This document shows, piece by piece, positions 25,883 through 34,125 of a stretch of 47,432 nt of DNA (its first letter is position 1; every line of letters begins with the position of its first letter). Below the pieces are notes generated by a model that did not search any database, was not told the origin of the DNA, and saw only the letters and a program-made list of their open reading frames with translations. This DNA is from Bryobacteraceae bacterium (GTDB taxonomy: Bacteria > Acidobacteriota > Terriglobia > Bryobacterales > Bryobacteraceae), in the NCBI GenBank assembly GCA_030041495.1, contig JASHNT010000023.1, positions 1 to 47,432 on the forward strand. The letters run 5' to 3'. The translations under genes were made by a program, and so were the position numbers.

Positions 25883-26415
25883 TACTGGGTCAGCCCGATC
25901 CGCTGCAGGATGAATCCCAATGGCTGGTGGTCGGCCGGCGAATACCACACCTTGTCCACTTCCGCGCCCAGAATGGTCTCTTTGCCGGGCACGACCCAAT
26001 CCTCGGGAACGGCCTTTTCAAAATGTTTCGCGCCCGAGGAATCGTAGTGCTGCGTGTCTAGCAGGTGTCCGTTCACGTAAAAGGAAAACTCCAACGGTCC
26101 GGTGTCTTTGAAGGTGTCCTGGACGATGGAAAAGTCGATCAGGTAGCGGAGCATCTGATTGGAGCGTATGGTCAGACGCACCTCCGGGTGCTTCACGGCC
26201 CAGCGCCAGGCGCCCGTATCCCCGAGAATATCCTTGACAAAGTGCTGATTGGCGTCGCCATCGGCCATGTCGACGATGCGCGTGATGCGGTACGGCGCGA
26301 AATGGTCGAAGGGCGGGCGCTGTTCCGGCGGCGCGTAAGGCGCCGGGATGTTCTGGCAGGCCGCGAGAAACAAGCATCCCAGCAGAGCCGAATTTCGGAG
26401 GATCACCTTAATCAA
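25882..26415 (-). CDS. Lipoprotein of unknown function
   Basis: 177 aa with a lipobox LFLAACQN, Cys20 being the acyl acceptor. The start is TTG at 26415 or GTG at 26406; both leave the signal intact. The mature part contains YVNGHLLDTQHYDSSGAKHFE, an all-beta domain that may bind ligand. It is the first gene of the operon that contains the two discoidin-tailed membrane proteins, with a 1-nt stop/start overlap, so it probably works with them in the envelope. Divergent from the malonyl-CoA decarboxylase gene with 63 bp between. Confidence 0.75.
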   Translation of the reverse strand: MIKVILRNSALLGCLFLAACQNIPAPYAPPEQRPPFDHFAPYRITRIVDMADGDANQHFVKDILGDTGAWRWAVKHPEVRLTIRSNQMLRYLIDFSIVQDTFKDTGPLEFSFYVNGHLLDTQHYDSSGAKHFEKAVPEDWVVPGKETILGAEVDKVWYSPADHQPLGFILQRIGLTQ

Positions 26416-26478
26416 ACCGTAAAATCAACTATAGCGAATGTAGAAAGCGCACTTCGGGGTTATGCTTGAATTGCGCTC

Positions 26479-27759
26479 ATGGCCACAACCCGAAACCTGC
26501 TTCGCTGGATTCTGGATTCGATCGCGGACCGGGGGCTGTCCTTCCGCGGCAATCTTTCCTACGCACCCATCAAGAAGCTGTGCCAGGACCTGGTGTCGGA
26601 GCCCGGCGAGGCCTCGGGCACGGCGATCGCGCGCGAAATTGCGGATCGCTACACGGCGCTCGGCAACGGAGACCGGCTGAAATTTTTCGAAAGCCTGCTG
26701 GAGCCGAACTGGCTGGCGGATCCGGAGCAGGTGTTGCGCTCGGCGACTGAGTATTCCTCGCAGCCCACGGCGGCGCACCTGTCGAAGCTCTTTCGTCTCG
26801 CGGAGCCGAGGCGACAGGAGCTGTTCCGGCGCATTAACATGGGCCCGCGCGGCACCGAGACCATCGTGAATATGCGCCGCGACCTGCTGGCCCTGCTCCC
26901 GGAGAACCCGGCTCTGGAGCCGATCAACGCCGACCTGATCCATCTGCTGTCCTCCTGGTTCAATCGCGGCTTCCTGGAAATGCGCCGCATCGACTGGCGC
27001 ACGCCAGCCATCGTGCTGGAGAAGCTGATCCATTACGAAGCCGTGCACGAGATCCATGGCTGGCCCGACCTACGCCGCCGGCTTCAGGACGACCGGCGGT
27101 GTTTCGCGTTCTTCCATCCGGCGCTGCCGGAGGAGCCGCTGATCTTCGTTCAGGTGGCTCTGACACGCGGGCTTCCTACCGCGATCCAGCCTTTGCTCGA
27201 TATCACTGCCGAACCGGCCGATCTTGCCAGCGTTGATACGGCGGCCTTTTATTCGATCAGCAATTGTCTGGACGGCCTGCGCAATATCTCTTTCGGTGCG
27301 TTCCTGCTGAAGCAGGTGATTCATGAACTGGAGACGGAAGAGCTCAAGCTGAAGAATTTCGTCACGCTCTCGCCGATCCCCGGTTTTCGCGCCTGGCTTG
27401 CGCGGGAGCACCCGGGAGTGGCCGCGGCCAATGCTAGCGGCATTACTCCGGCTCAGCGGTCCACTCTGCTGCACTGGTGCGTTCGCTACCTGACCGCAAC
27501 GCTGCCTTCGGGCCGGGCCGCCGATCCGGTCACGCACTTTCACCTCAGCAACGGCGCTTCGATCGAGCGGATTAACTGGAGGGCCGACAATTCGCCCAAG
27601 GGCATCCAGCGGGCCTTTGGCCTGATGGTGAACTATGCCTACAAGCCCGCGCGCATCGAGCGCAACCACGAGCAATACGTCAAGCAGGGCCGCTTCGCGA
27701 TGTCCGACGGAGTGGCGGCTTTTCTGCGCGAGCCGGATGCCGCGCGGAAGCCGGCGTAG
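26479..27759 (+). CDS. Malonyl-CoA decarboxylase
   Basis: 426 aa. Converts malonyl-CoA to acetyl-CoA and CO2. The N-terminal helical domain (1 to about 130) is followed by the catalytic domain with EIHGWPDLRRRLQDDRRCFA, FFHPALPEEPLIFVQVALT, LSPIPGFRAWLA and the C-terminal FHLSNGASIERINWRAD block, which holds the conserved His and Ser/Asn of the GNAT-like active site. The end is FAMSDGVAAFL as in the family. It stands alone: no malonate transporter or mat genes lie beside it. In bacteria the enzyme serves malonate use or control of malonyl-CoA; the role here cannot be chosen from context. Confidence 0.92.
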   Translation: MATTRNLLRWILDSIADRGLSFRGNLSYAPIKKLCQDLVSEPGEASGTAIAREIADRYTALGNGDRLKFFESLLEPNWLADPEQVLRSATEYSSQPTAAHLSKLFRLAEPRRQELFRRINMGPRGTETIVNMRRDLLALLPENPALEPINADLIHLLSSWFNRGFLEMRRIDWRTPAIVLEKLIHYEAVHEIHGWPDLRRRLQDDRRCFAFFHPALPEEPLIFVQVALTRGLPTAIQPLLDITAEPADLASVDTAAFYSISNCLDGLRNISFGAFLLKQVIHELETEELKLKNFVTLSPIPGFRAWLAREHPGVAAANASGITPAQRSTLLHWCVRYLTATLPSGRAADPVTHFHLSNGASIERINWRADNSPKGIQRAFGLMVNYAYKPARIERNHEQYVKQGRFAMSDGVAAFLREPDAARKPA

Positions 27760-27887
27760 CAAGACGGGCCTCATCGGCGTTGAAAGGCCGCTCCCGAAGA
27801 CCTTCCTATTAAAGGGACAGCCCGCGAACGGCGAGGAAGTGGAATAGCTCAAAACAGCGTCCCAAAGATCCGGACGATTGACACCAC

Positions 27888-28313
27888 TCAAGCCGCGTCT
27901 TCGATCGAGATGGTCAGCCGCTTTCCTACCGCCAGCAGCGCCCGTTCGATCTGGTCCAGCCTCGATCCATGACCAAGATCCAGAAGGCGGTCTACCTGCG
28001 GAAGGTGGCAATGAAGACGCCGGGCGAGCTCAGCTTTCCCGATTTTAGCCGCGCGCATCTGGCGGTAGAGTTCCAGTTTTGCCTCGGTGAGTGCGGGAAG
28101 CGCGACGATCGGCTGGCCGCGCCTGGGCCGTCGCGGATGGGGGATCGGCTCGCGATCTTGGATCATGGCCATGAGGTAGGTTTCAACGGCGTCGACTGCG
28201 CGAGCCAGCGCCTCAGCCTCGTCGTCGCCAAAGGTATGAATGTTGGGGAAATCCTGAAACGAAACCAGGACTCGTGTTCCCTCCCGGTTCAGATTGACGG
28301 GGTATTGGATCAT
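27888..28313 (-). CDS. hicB: HicB-family antitoxin with HTH domain
   Basis: 141 aa. Residues 1-55 have the HicB fold (YPVNLNREGTRVLVSFQDFP, then DDEAEALARAVDAVETYL), a partly degraded RNase H-like domain that binds HicA. Residues ~80-138 hold an XRE-type helix-turn-helix (IGKAELARRLHCHLPQVDRL). This is the antitoxin and probably the transcriptional repressor. It is 10 nt downstream of hicA on the same strand. It likely binds the palindrome at 28517-28543 ahead of hicA. Confidence 0.88.
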   Translation of the reverse strand: MIQYPVNLNREGTRVLVSFQDFPNIHTFGDDEAEALARAVDAVETYLMAMIQDREPIPHPRRPRRGQPIVALPALTEAKLELYRQMRAAKIGKAELARRLHCHLPQVDRLLDLGHGSRLDQIERALLAVGKRLTISIEDAA

Positions 28314-28323
28314 AGAAAAATCC

Positions 28324-28509
28324 TCACTTCAGCCCGAGCGCTCTCTTGATTCCGTTCACCGTCCCGGTTGGGAGTTCATGACTCTTGCCGTGCATCGGTA
28401 GAACGGATTTCTGCGAACCGCGCCGGACGATCAGATGTTCGCCCTTGCCGGGAGCGAAGGTGCATCCTTGCCTTTCAAGCCATCGCTTCAGCTCAGTGTT
28501 GGTCACCAC
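28324..28509 (-). CDS. hicA: HicA-family mRNA interferase toxin
   Basis: About 61 aa from the first GTG of a GTGGTG pair (28509 or 28506). The frame continues to an ATG at 28533, but that would place eight codons inside the operator palindrome, and HicA proteins normally begin right before T-x-x-E-L-x-x-x-L as here (TNTELKRWLERQG). The double-stranded RNA-binding-like fold is visible: CTFAPGKGEHLIVRRG with the catalytic His in GEH, then LPTGTVNGIKRALGL. It cleaves mRNA when free of HicB. No strong ribosome binding site is visible, in line with tight control or a leaderless start. Confidence 0.85.
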   Translation of the reverse strand: MVTNTELKRWLERQGCTFAPGKGEHLIVRRGSQKSVLPMHGKSHELPTGTVNGIKRALGLK

Positions 28510-28516
28510 TAATGAT

Positions 28517-28543
28517 AACACTTCTGTTGTCAACAGAAGTGTT
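28517..28543. promoter_or_regulatory. 27-bp perfect palindrome, likely hicAB operator
   Basis: AACACTTCTGTTG (28517-28529), a central T (28530), then CAACAGAAGTGTT (28531-28543). The arms are exact reverse complements. It lies just upstream of the preferred hicA start (8 nt) and is the obvious binding site for HicB. TTGACA occurs on the minus strand within it, so a promoter may overlap. Confidence 0.75.
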
Positions 28544-28643
28544 GTGCGCAGCGCCCGAAATCGGGTCGACCGGATTTGTTCGCTCCTCTTTAGAGTGGCT
28601 CACGGTCTTCCGGATGCGGCGCGGGCGGCCCGCGCGGAGGTGT

Positions 28644-28649
28644 TATATT
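28644..28649 (+). promoter_or_regulatory. Possible -10 box of the isopropylmalate/homocitrate synthase-like gene
   Basis: TATATT lies 14 nt before the ATG at 28664, followed by AAGAGGA (28654-28660) as ribosome binding site, so the leader would be very short. No recognisable -35. Confidence 0.35.
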
Positions 28650-28663
28650 TCTCAAGAGGAACC

Positions 28664-29881
28664 ATGAGCAACGAATACTTCCGCGAAAACCAGTGGTGGG
28701 TGAGCCCCTATAATTTGATTCCCGAGGTCCGCAGCAAATTCGACCTGCCCCAGCGAGTCGCCATTCATGACGCGACCCTGCGCGACGGCGAGCAGACGCC
28801 CGGCATCGTCTTCAGCATCGCCGACAAGGTCGCGATTGCGGAGAAACTTGCCGAAATCGGGGTCGACCGCATCGAGGCCGGCATGCCCGCCGTCTCGGAA
28901 CAGGATTTTCAAGCCATCAAGGACATCTCCAAGCTCGGCCTCAAGAGCAAGATCTACACCTTCGCCCGAGCTATCAACGCCGATATCGACAAGGCTCTGG
29001 AATGCGGCTGCCAGGGCGTGATCGTCGAGGTTCCCATCGGCTATCCCAAGCTCAAGTATCAGTTCAAGTGGACCTGGGAAGACGTGCTGCGCAAGAGCGT
29101 GGACGTGGTGAATTACGCCAAGAAGCGCGGTCTGCACGTGGTGTTCTTCCCGTATGACACAACGCGGGCGCGCGAAGAGGATCTGCGCAATCTGCTGACG
29201 CGCATGATGCAGGACGCGCCTCCGGATTCGGTCGGGGTGGTCGATACCATGGGCTGCATTCTGCCGGAAGCGATGAAATATATGGTGCGGCTGGTGAAGT
29301 CGCTCACCGGACTTCCAGTTGAAGCGCACACCCACAACGATTTCGGCATGGCCGTGGCCACGGAGCTGGCGGCGGTCGAAGCCGGAGCCAATTGCGTCCA
29401 TAGCTGCGCCAACGGCCTGGGTGAGCGCACCGGCAATGCGCCGCTGGAAGAATTAATCGTCGCGCTGCACGTGCTCTACGGCTATGACACGCAGTATCAA
29501 CTCGCCAAGCTTCCCGAACTGGGCGAGCTGGTCAGCCGCATCAGCGGCTTCCCGACGTCGGTCAACAAGCCGATTCTCGGCGCGCGCAATTTCACTCGCG
29601 AATCCGGCATCGGCGTGGACCTGGTCGTGAAGGAGCCGCTGGCGATGTTCGGCACGCATCCGGCGCTGACCGGCCGGAGCGGGGAAGTGGTGCTGGGCAA
29701 GAAGAGCGGCAAAGCTTCGATCACCTACAACCTGGAGAAGATGGGCATCACCGGCGCGGATGACGAAGCGGTGGGCGAGATGTTGCGGCGCGTCAAGGAA
29801 CGCGGCATCGAGAAGCGCGGTCTGCTGACGCAGGACGAGTTTCGCGAAATAGTCGACAGCGTGATGGCCGTCAAACGCTGA
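28664..29881 (+). CDS. 2-isopropylmalate/homocitrate synthase-family protein
   Basis: 405 aa from the ATG at 28664, chosen for the AAGAGGA just upstream; the frame stays open to 28385, but those codons run through the hicA promoter. HMGL-like TIM barrel: ATLRDGEQTPGIVFSIADKV holds the substrate and metal residues (R-D-G-E-Q), EAHTHNDFGMAVAT the HxH metal site, and NGLGERTGNAPLEEL the C-terminal lid. It lacks the long LeuA regulatory domain, so it resembles NifV or homocitrate synthase-like short forms. The first ~25 residues (NQWWVSPYNLIPEVRSKF) are unusual. Substrate is not certain: citramalate, isopropylmalate and homocitrate are all possible. No leuB or nif genes are nearby. Confidence 0.82.
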   Translation: MSNEYFRENQWWVSPYNLIPEVRSKFDLPQRVAIHDATLRDGEQTPGIVFSIADKVAIAEKLAEIGVDRIEAGMPAVSEQDFQAIKDISKLGLKSKIYTFARAINADIDKALECGCQGVIVEVPIGYPKLKYQFKWTWEDVLRKSVDVVNYAKKRGLHVVFFPYDTTRAREEDLRNLLTRMMQDAPPDSVGVVDTMGCILPEAMKYMVRLVKSLTGLPVEAHTHNDFGMAVATELAAVEAGANCVHSCANGLGERTGNAPLEELIVALHVLYGYDTQYQLAKLPELGELVSRISGFPTSVNKPILGARNFTRESGIGVDLVVKEPLAMFGTHPALTGRSGEVVLGKKSGKASITYNLEKMGITGADDEAVGEMLRRVKERGIEKRGLLTQDEFREIVDSVMAVKR

Positions 29882-29899
29882 CCGCGACCTAACGCGCTA

Positions 29900-30472
29900 T
29901 TAGTGGGGTTCTGCCGCGGGAGGCGGTGCGGGAGCAGCAGCCGCGGCTCTCCCGCCGCGTCCTCCCCGGCCCTGGCCCGGCGGCGGACGCAGAGTGCTCA
30001 GGTACGCGACGATGTCCGAAATCTCCTGATCGCTCAACTTGCCCTGATACGACGGCATGGGCGACTTCTCGACAAACATATATTCCTTAAGATCGCTTTT
30101 GACGAAGCTGCGCAGGTTCTGTTTGTCGTCCATCATCTGGACGGTGAACGTGTCGATATTGAGCAGCCGTCCGTTGACCGCCGTGCCATTCTTTAACACC
30201 ACGCGATAGGGCCGGTTGGCGGCGTTGATCTCGGCATCCGGATTGGTGAGCTTGGTGGTGAGCTGTTCCGGGCTGCGTACGCCTACTTCGCTCAAATCGG
30301 GCCCGGCGGCCGAGCCCACACCTTTAATCCGATGGCAGCTCTCGCAGTTGCCCTTGCCTTCGTAGATCGCTTTGCCGCGCGCGGCTTCATCCGTCAACGG
30401 AGCAATATTCTCGACCTGCGCCAGCAGCGCGCCGCTCGCCAGAATCAACGTGGAAACCCGGATTGCCCACAT
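29900..30472 (-). CDS. Exported c-type cytochrome
   Basis: 190 aa from the ATG at 30472, with AGAGGTGA 8 nt upstream. Signal peptide (MWAIRVSTLILASGALLAQ). One heme site CESCH with a distal Met in KSPMPSYQGKLSDQEISD; the part between (LTNPDAEINAANRPYRVVLK, NGTAVNGRLLNIDTFTVQMM) is the insert of the TIGR02603-type 'putative heme-binding' domain found in planctomycetes and acidobacteria. The tail (about 165-190) is Gly/Arg/Ala/Pro-rich low complexity. Probably a periplasmic electron carrier for an unknown dehydrogenase. The DinB-like gene lies 37 nt upstream on the same strand. Confidence 0.88.
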   Translation of the reverse strand: MWAIRVSTLILASGALLAQVENIAPLTDEAARGKAIYEGKGNCESCHRIKGVGSAAGPDLSEVGVRSPEQLTTKLTNPDAEINAANRPYRVVLKNGTAVNGRLLNIDTFTVQMMDDKQNLRSFVKSDLKEYMFVEKSPMPSYQGKLSDQEISDIVAYLSTLRPPPGQGRGGRGGRAAAAAPAPPPAAEPH

Positions 30473-30509
30473 GTTACATTCACCTCTCGGAGAACTTCCA
30501 TCCAATGTA

Positions 30510-31100
30510 CTACTGTTTGCTTTTGGGAGCGCCCTTGGCCCCCGGACCCGGTCCGCGCCCGGCGCTGGCCGGAGGCACCACGCCGTTCATGCGCGCGTAC
30601 TCGACCATTTGCCCATAGTGATCGTAGGTGTGCAGGCCGAGAAACGCCGCGGCGGCCAGACGACTCGTCTTACCGAAGCCGAATGGCGAGGGCACCTGTT
30701 CCAGCATGTTCTGCTGAGTGAGCGACTCCATCGATTTGTGCGCATACGCGATCGCATTCTTGAGGTAATCGACGATGGCGTCTTTGGTGGTGAGATTGGC
30801 GGGTCCGTTATCCCCGGGGCCGGTATCGACTGGAGGTTTCTGCTCGCCCGCGACCGAAGCAGCAATCCGCCAGATCATGGTCGCGTCATGCCGGGCCTGC
30901 AAGGCAAACGTTCGCACGCCGGTGAAGGTTCCGTTAGTGGGCGCGAAATCGAACTTGTTGGCGGGCACCGCCTCCACCAGCGGCAGAACCTCGCGCTCGA
31001 TGGTGCTGACCTGCTGATCGAAAACCTGCCCTACCGCGTCCGCCCCGAACGCCGGAATCATGGCCGCTCCAGCCAATACAGCCAGACTAAAGAACCGCAC
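30510..31100 (-). CDS. Exported DinB-like protein
   Basis: 196 aa from the GTG at 31100, which has AAGGAGAA 5-9 nt upstream; the frame runs further up without a plausible signal. Signal peptide (MRFFSLAVLAGAAMIPAFGA, first residue from GTG). The mature chain is a four-helix bundle like DinB/YfiT proteins: FDQQVSTIEREVLPLVEAVP, ALQARHDATMIWRIAASVAG, AFLGLHTYDHYGQMVEYARM. The His in the second helix and in LHTYDHYGQ match the DinB metal-site arrangement (three His). A Pro/Gly-rich tail follows. Function of exported DinB-like proteins is unknown. Probably co-transcribed with the cytochrome gene. Confidence 0.82.
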   Translation of the reverse strand: MRFFSLAVLAGAAMIPAFGADAVGQVFDQQVSTIEREVLPLVEAVPANKFDFAPTNGTFTGVRTFALQARHDATMIWRIAASVAGEQKPPVDTGPGDNGPANLTTKDAIVDYLKNAIAYAHKSMESLTQQNMLEQVPSPFGFGKTSRLAAAAFLGLHTYDHYGQMVEYARMNGVVPPASAGRGPGPGAKGAPKSKQ

Positions 31101-31161
31101 GCATATTCTCCTTGAGTTTTGTGATGTCCACGGGCTATTGTACAGCCAGAGGGCTCGCGAC

Positions 31162-31950
31162 GTGAGTACCCATCGAATCGCGCTCGCCAACATCCGCTAC
31201 CCGGCCAACCGGGATGAATCGGTCGCGCTTGCCCGGGATGCCATCGCCCAAGCCGGCGCTGAACGAGCCGACATCGTCTGTTTTCCGGAATGCTTCGTTC
31301 CCGGCTACCGCTGGCCTGGCAAAGCCGTGGCTGCTCCCGACGCCGGGTTTCTCGATCGCGCCTGGGTGAGCGTTGCTGCCGCCGCGCGTGAGTCTAAGGT
31401 CGGGGTGATTCTCGGCACCGAACGCGTTACCGATGCGGGCCTGCTGATCTCCGCGCTGGTGGTGAATTGTGACGGAACCATCGCCGGCTTCCAGGACAAG
31501 AGCCAGCTCGATCCTCCTGAGGAGGGCACGTTTTCGGCCGGCTCCGGCAGGCGAGTTTTCGAGAGTGGCGATCTCAAATTCGGCATCTCGATTTGCCATG
31601 AGGGATTTCGTTACCCCGAAACGGTCCGGTGGGCCGTGCGGCGCGGGGCGCACATTGTCTTCCATCCGCATTACACCGAAGCCGAGCCGGGCGGCTACGC
31701 GCCTTCAACTTATGCGGATCCGGCAAACTCATTCCACGAAAAATCCGCGCTGTGCCGCGCTGCGGAAAATACCTGTTATTACGCGACGGTCAACTGCGTC
31801 AGCGCCGGCTCGCCGACAACCTCCGCGGTGATCAACCCGGATGGAACCGTGCTCTGTTATCAGCCGTATGGTAGAGAAGGGTTACTGATTGCGGACGTCG
31901 ACACGGCTCAGGCGACGGGCTTTCTCGCCGCGCGGTGCGCGTCTTATTGA
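31162..31950 (+). CDS. Nitrilase-superfamily carbon-nitrogen hydrolase
   Basis: 262 aa from the GTG at 31162 (MSTHRIALANIRYPANRDES, GTG read as Met); the frame is open 34 codons further up, but that part is not family-like and overlaps the divergent gene's promoter. The Glu-Lys-Cys triad is intact: Glu43 (CFPECFVPG), Lys113 (QDKSQLDPP) and Cys145 (SICHEGFRYPE). It probably hydrolyses an amide; substrate unknown. The neighbour on the right is a dehydrogenase and on the left the divergent DinB gene, which give no clue. Confidence 0.88.
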   Translation: MSTHRIALANIRYPANRDESVALARDAIAQAGAERADIVCFPECFVPGYRWPGKAVAAPDAGFLDRAWVSVAAAARESKVGVILGTERVTDAGLLISALVVNCDGTIAGFQDKSQLDPPEEGTFSAGSGRRVFESGDLKFGISICHEGFRYPETVRWAVRRGAHIVFHPHYTEAEPGGYAPSTYADPANSFHEKSALCRAAENTCYYATVNCVSAGSPTTSAVINPDGTVLCYQPYGREGLLIADVDTAQATGFLAARCASY

Positions 31951-32032
31951 CGCTCCAGGTGGTTGATAATGCGCCGGGAAAAACCGGCTCCCCGGTCCGG
32001 GAAAAGCGCTGCTACACTCATCTAGGGACTCC

Positions 32033-34123
32033 ATGGCAACCAGCACTGCCGGCGACCTTCGCGCCACCTCCGCTTTAAGCCCCGAAGATCTCATTCGAGC
32101 CTTCCGCATCATGTATCTTTCCCGCCGGATGGACGACCGGGAAATCGTGCTGAAGAATCAAAGCCGGATTTATTTTCAGGTCAGCGCGGCTGGCCACGAA
32201 GCCATTCAAACCGCCGCCGGCATGGCCCTGCGGCCGGGCCACGATTGGTTCTACCCGTATTACCGCGACCGCGCGTTGGCACTGGCGTTGGGCGTCACAC
32301 CCAAGGAAATGTTCCTCCAGGCCTTCGGCTCAGCGGAGGATCGAGCCTCCGGCGGCCGGCAGATGCCTTCGCACTGGAGTTCCCCGCGCTTGCACATCGT
32401 CGCGGTATCATCGCCCACGGGAACGCATTTCGTCGAGGCGGTCGGATGCGCGGAAGCCACACGTTTACTCGACCCGCAATCGGATGCCGTCACCCTGGTT
32501 GCCTCCGGCGAAGGCGCCACCAGCGAGGGCGAGTTCTGGGAATCGCTCAACGTCGCCTGCATCGACCGCCACGCCATCGTGTACCTGATCGAAGATAACG
32601 GCTACGCGATTTCCGTGCCGGTGGAAAAGCAAACCGCCGGCGGCAACATCGCGCACCTGGCGCGCGGCTTCCCCCACCTTGCCGTGTACGAATGCGACGG
32701 GACCAATTTCATCGAGTCCTACCGCACCATGACTGAAGCTGTCGCGCACTGCCGCCGGGAGCAAACGCCGGTGCTGGTGCGCGCTTCCTGCATCCGCCCA
32801 TATTCGCATTCCCATTCCGATCAGGAGAAGCTTTATAAACCCAAGGCCGAGCGCGACGCGGAAGCCGCGCGCGATCCCATCACGCACTTCCCGGAGTGGC
32901 TGCTGGCCGGGAGAATTCTGGATCAGGCTGCGTTGGACGCGCTGAAGCAGGAAGTCGATCGCGAGATTCAGGAAGCGAGTGAGGCGGCGATGGCGGCTCA
33001 GCCGCCCTCTCCCCGCAGCGTCCTGGACTTCCTCTACTCGGATCGCGTCGATCCCACTTCCAGCGAATTCGAGACGCAGCCGCATCTGGAAGGCCATCCG
33101 CGCACGATGGTCGATTCTATCAATCGCACTCTGCACGAGGAGATGCGCCACAATCCCAACATGGTTGTATTCGGCGAAGACGTCGCCGATTGCAGCCGCG
33201 AAGAGCACATGCATGAGGTCAAGGGCAAGGGCGGGGTATTCAAGGCGACCCTCGGCTTGCAGCGCCTCTACGGTCAGCAGCGCGTCTTTAATACGCCGAT
33301 TGCCGAGGCGTGCATCGTCGGCCGCGCCACGGGTCTGGCCACGCGCGGCTTGAAGCCGGTAATCGAGATCCAGTTCTTCGATTACATCTGGCCGGCCATG
33401 ATGCAGATTCGCGATGAGCTGGCGACGCTGCGCTGGCGTTCCTACAACGGCTTCTCCGCTCCCGTGGTGATTCGCGTGGCGATTGGCGGGTATTTGACCG
33501 GCGGAGCGATCTATCACAGTCAATGCGGTGAATCGATTTTCACGCATATTCCGGGATTACGCGTGGTATTTCCTTCAAATTCACTCGACGCCAGCGGCCT
33601 GCTGCGCACCGCCATCCGCTGCGAAGACCCCGTGCTGTTCCTGGAACACAAGCAGCTCTATCGCGAAGTTTATAATCGCTCCCCGCACCCGGGCGCGAAT
33701 TTCATGATCCCCTTCGGCAAAGCGAGGGTTGCGAAGCCGGGCGCGTCGCTTACCATCGTCACCTACGGAGCTCTGGTGCAGAAATCGCTGCTGGCTGCCG
33801 CGCAGATCGAAAAAAAGAACCCGGAGTTGTCCCTTGAAGTGATCGACCTGCGTACGCTCGCGCCGTATGACTGGGCCGCGGTCAAAGCGTCAGTCGAGAA
33901 AACCAACCGCGTTCTGATTGCGCATGAGGACGTACTCTCGTTCGGCTTCGGCGCTGAAATTGCCGCGCGCATCGCCAATGAGCTGTTCACTTCGCTCGAC
34001 GCGCCCGTCGGCCGCGTCGCTGCGCTGGACACCTGGATCGCCTACCACCCGCTGCTCGAGCACGAGATCCTGCCGCAGGTGGAAAACATCGCTGCAGAGG
34101 CCGAGCGGCTGCTCGCGTTCTGA
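32033..34123 (+). CDS. 2-oxo acid dehydrogenase E1, alpha and beta subunits fused
   Basis: 696 aa. Residues 1 to about 330 are the alpha subunit, with the thiamine diphosphate motif [10 protein letters not shown] (159-168) ending in EDNGYA (187-192). Residues from about 358 are the beta subunit ([58 protein letters not shown]-type segment as [13 protein letters not shown], and [13 protein letters not shown]). It should decarboxylate pyruvate or a branched-chain 2-oxo acid. Fused E1 chains of this type usually belong to branched-chain or acetoin-like dehydrogenases. No E2 or E3 gene is adjacent, so the partners are elsewhere. TACACT lies 14 nt before the ATG. Confidence 0.9.
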   Translation: MATSTAGDLRATSALSPEDLIRAFRIMYLSRRMDDREIVLKNQSRIYFQVSAAGHEAIQTAAGMALRPGHDWFYPYYRDRALALALGVTPKEMFLQAFGSAEDRASGGRQMPSHWSSPRLHIVAVSSPTGTHFVEAVGCAEATRLLDPQSDAVTLVASGEGATSEGEFWESLNVACIDRHAIVYLIEDNGYAISVPVEKQTAGGNIAHLARGFPHLAVYECDGTNFIESYRTMTEAVAHCRREQTPVLVRASCIRPYSHSHSDQEKLYKPKAERDAEAARDPITHFPEWLLAGRILDQAALDALKQEVDREIQEASEAAMAAQPPSPRSVLDFLYSDRVDPTSSEFETQPHLEGHPRTMVDSINRTLHEEMRHNPNMVVFGEDVADCSREEHMHEVKGKGGVFKATLGLQRLYGQQRVFNTPIAEACIVGRATGLATRGLKPVIEIQFFDYIWPAMMQIRDELATLRWRSYNGFSAPVVIRVAIGGYLTGGAIYHSQCGESIFTHIPGLRVVFPSNSLDASGLLRTAIRCEDPVLFLEHKQLYREVYNRSPHPGANFMIPFGKARVAKPGASLTIVTYGALVQKSLLAAAQIEKKNPELSLEVIDLRTLAPYDWAAVKASVEKTNRVLIAHEDVLSFGFGAEIAARIANELFTSLDAPVGRVAALDTWIAYHPLLEHEILPQVENIAAEAERLLAF

Positions 34124-34125
34124 AA

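Noticed and set aside
23663-25999. Long start (TTG) of membrane protein copy 1
   Set aside because: The added 39 residues lie in the coding region of the lipoprotein gene and are not hydrophobic; the ATG at 25882 starts the first membrane helix and matches copy 2.
27760-27887. Possible tRNA or small RNA between the malonyl-CoA decarboxylase and hicB genes
   Set aside because: I found no cloverleaf-like set of stems and no CCA end; nothing in it can be supported.
28385-29881. Long start of the isopropylmalate/homocitrate synthase-like gene
   Set aside because: Upstream codons run across hicA and its operator; the ATG at 28664 has a strong ribosome-binding sequence.
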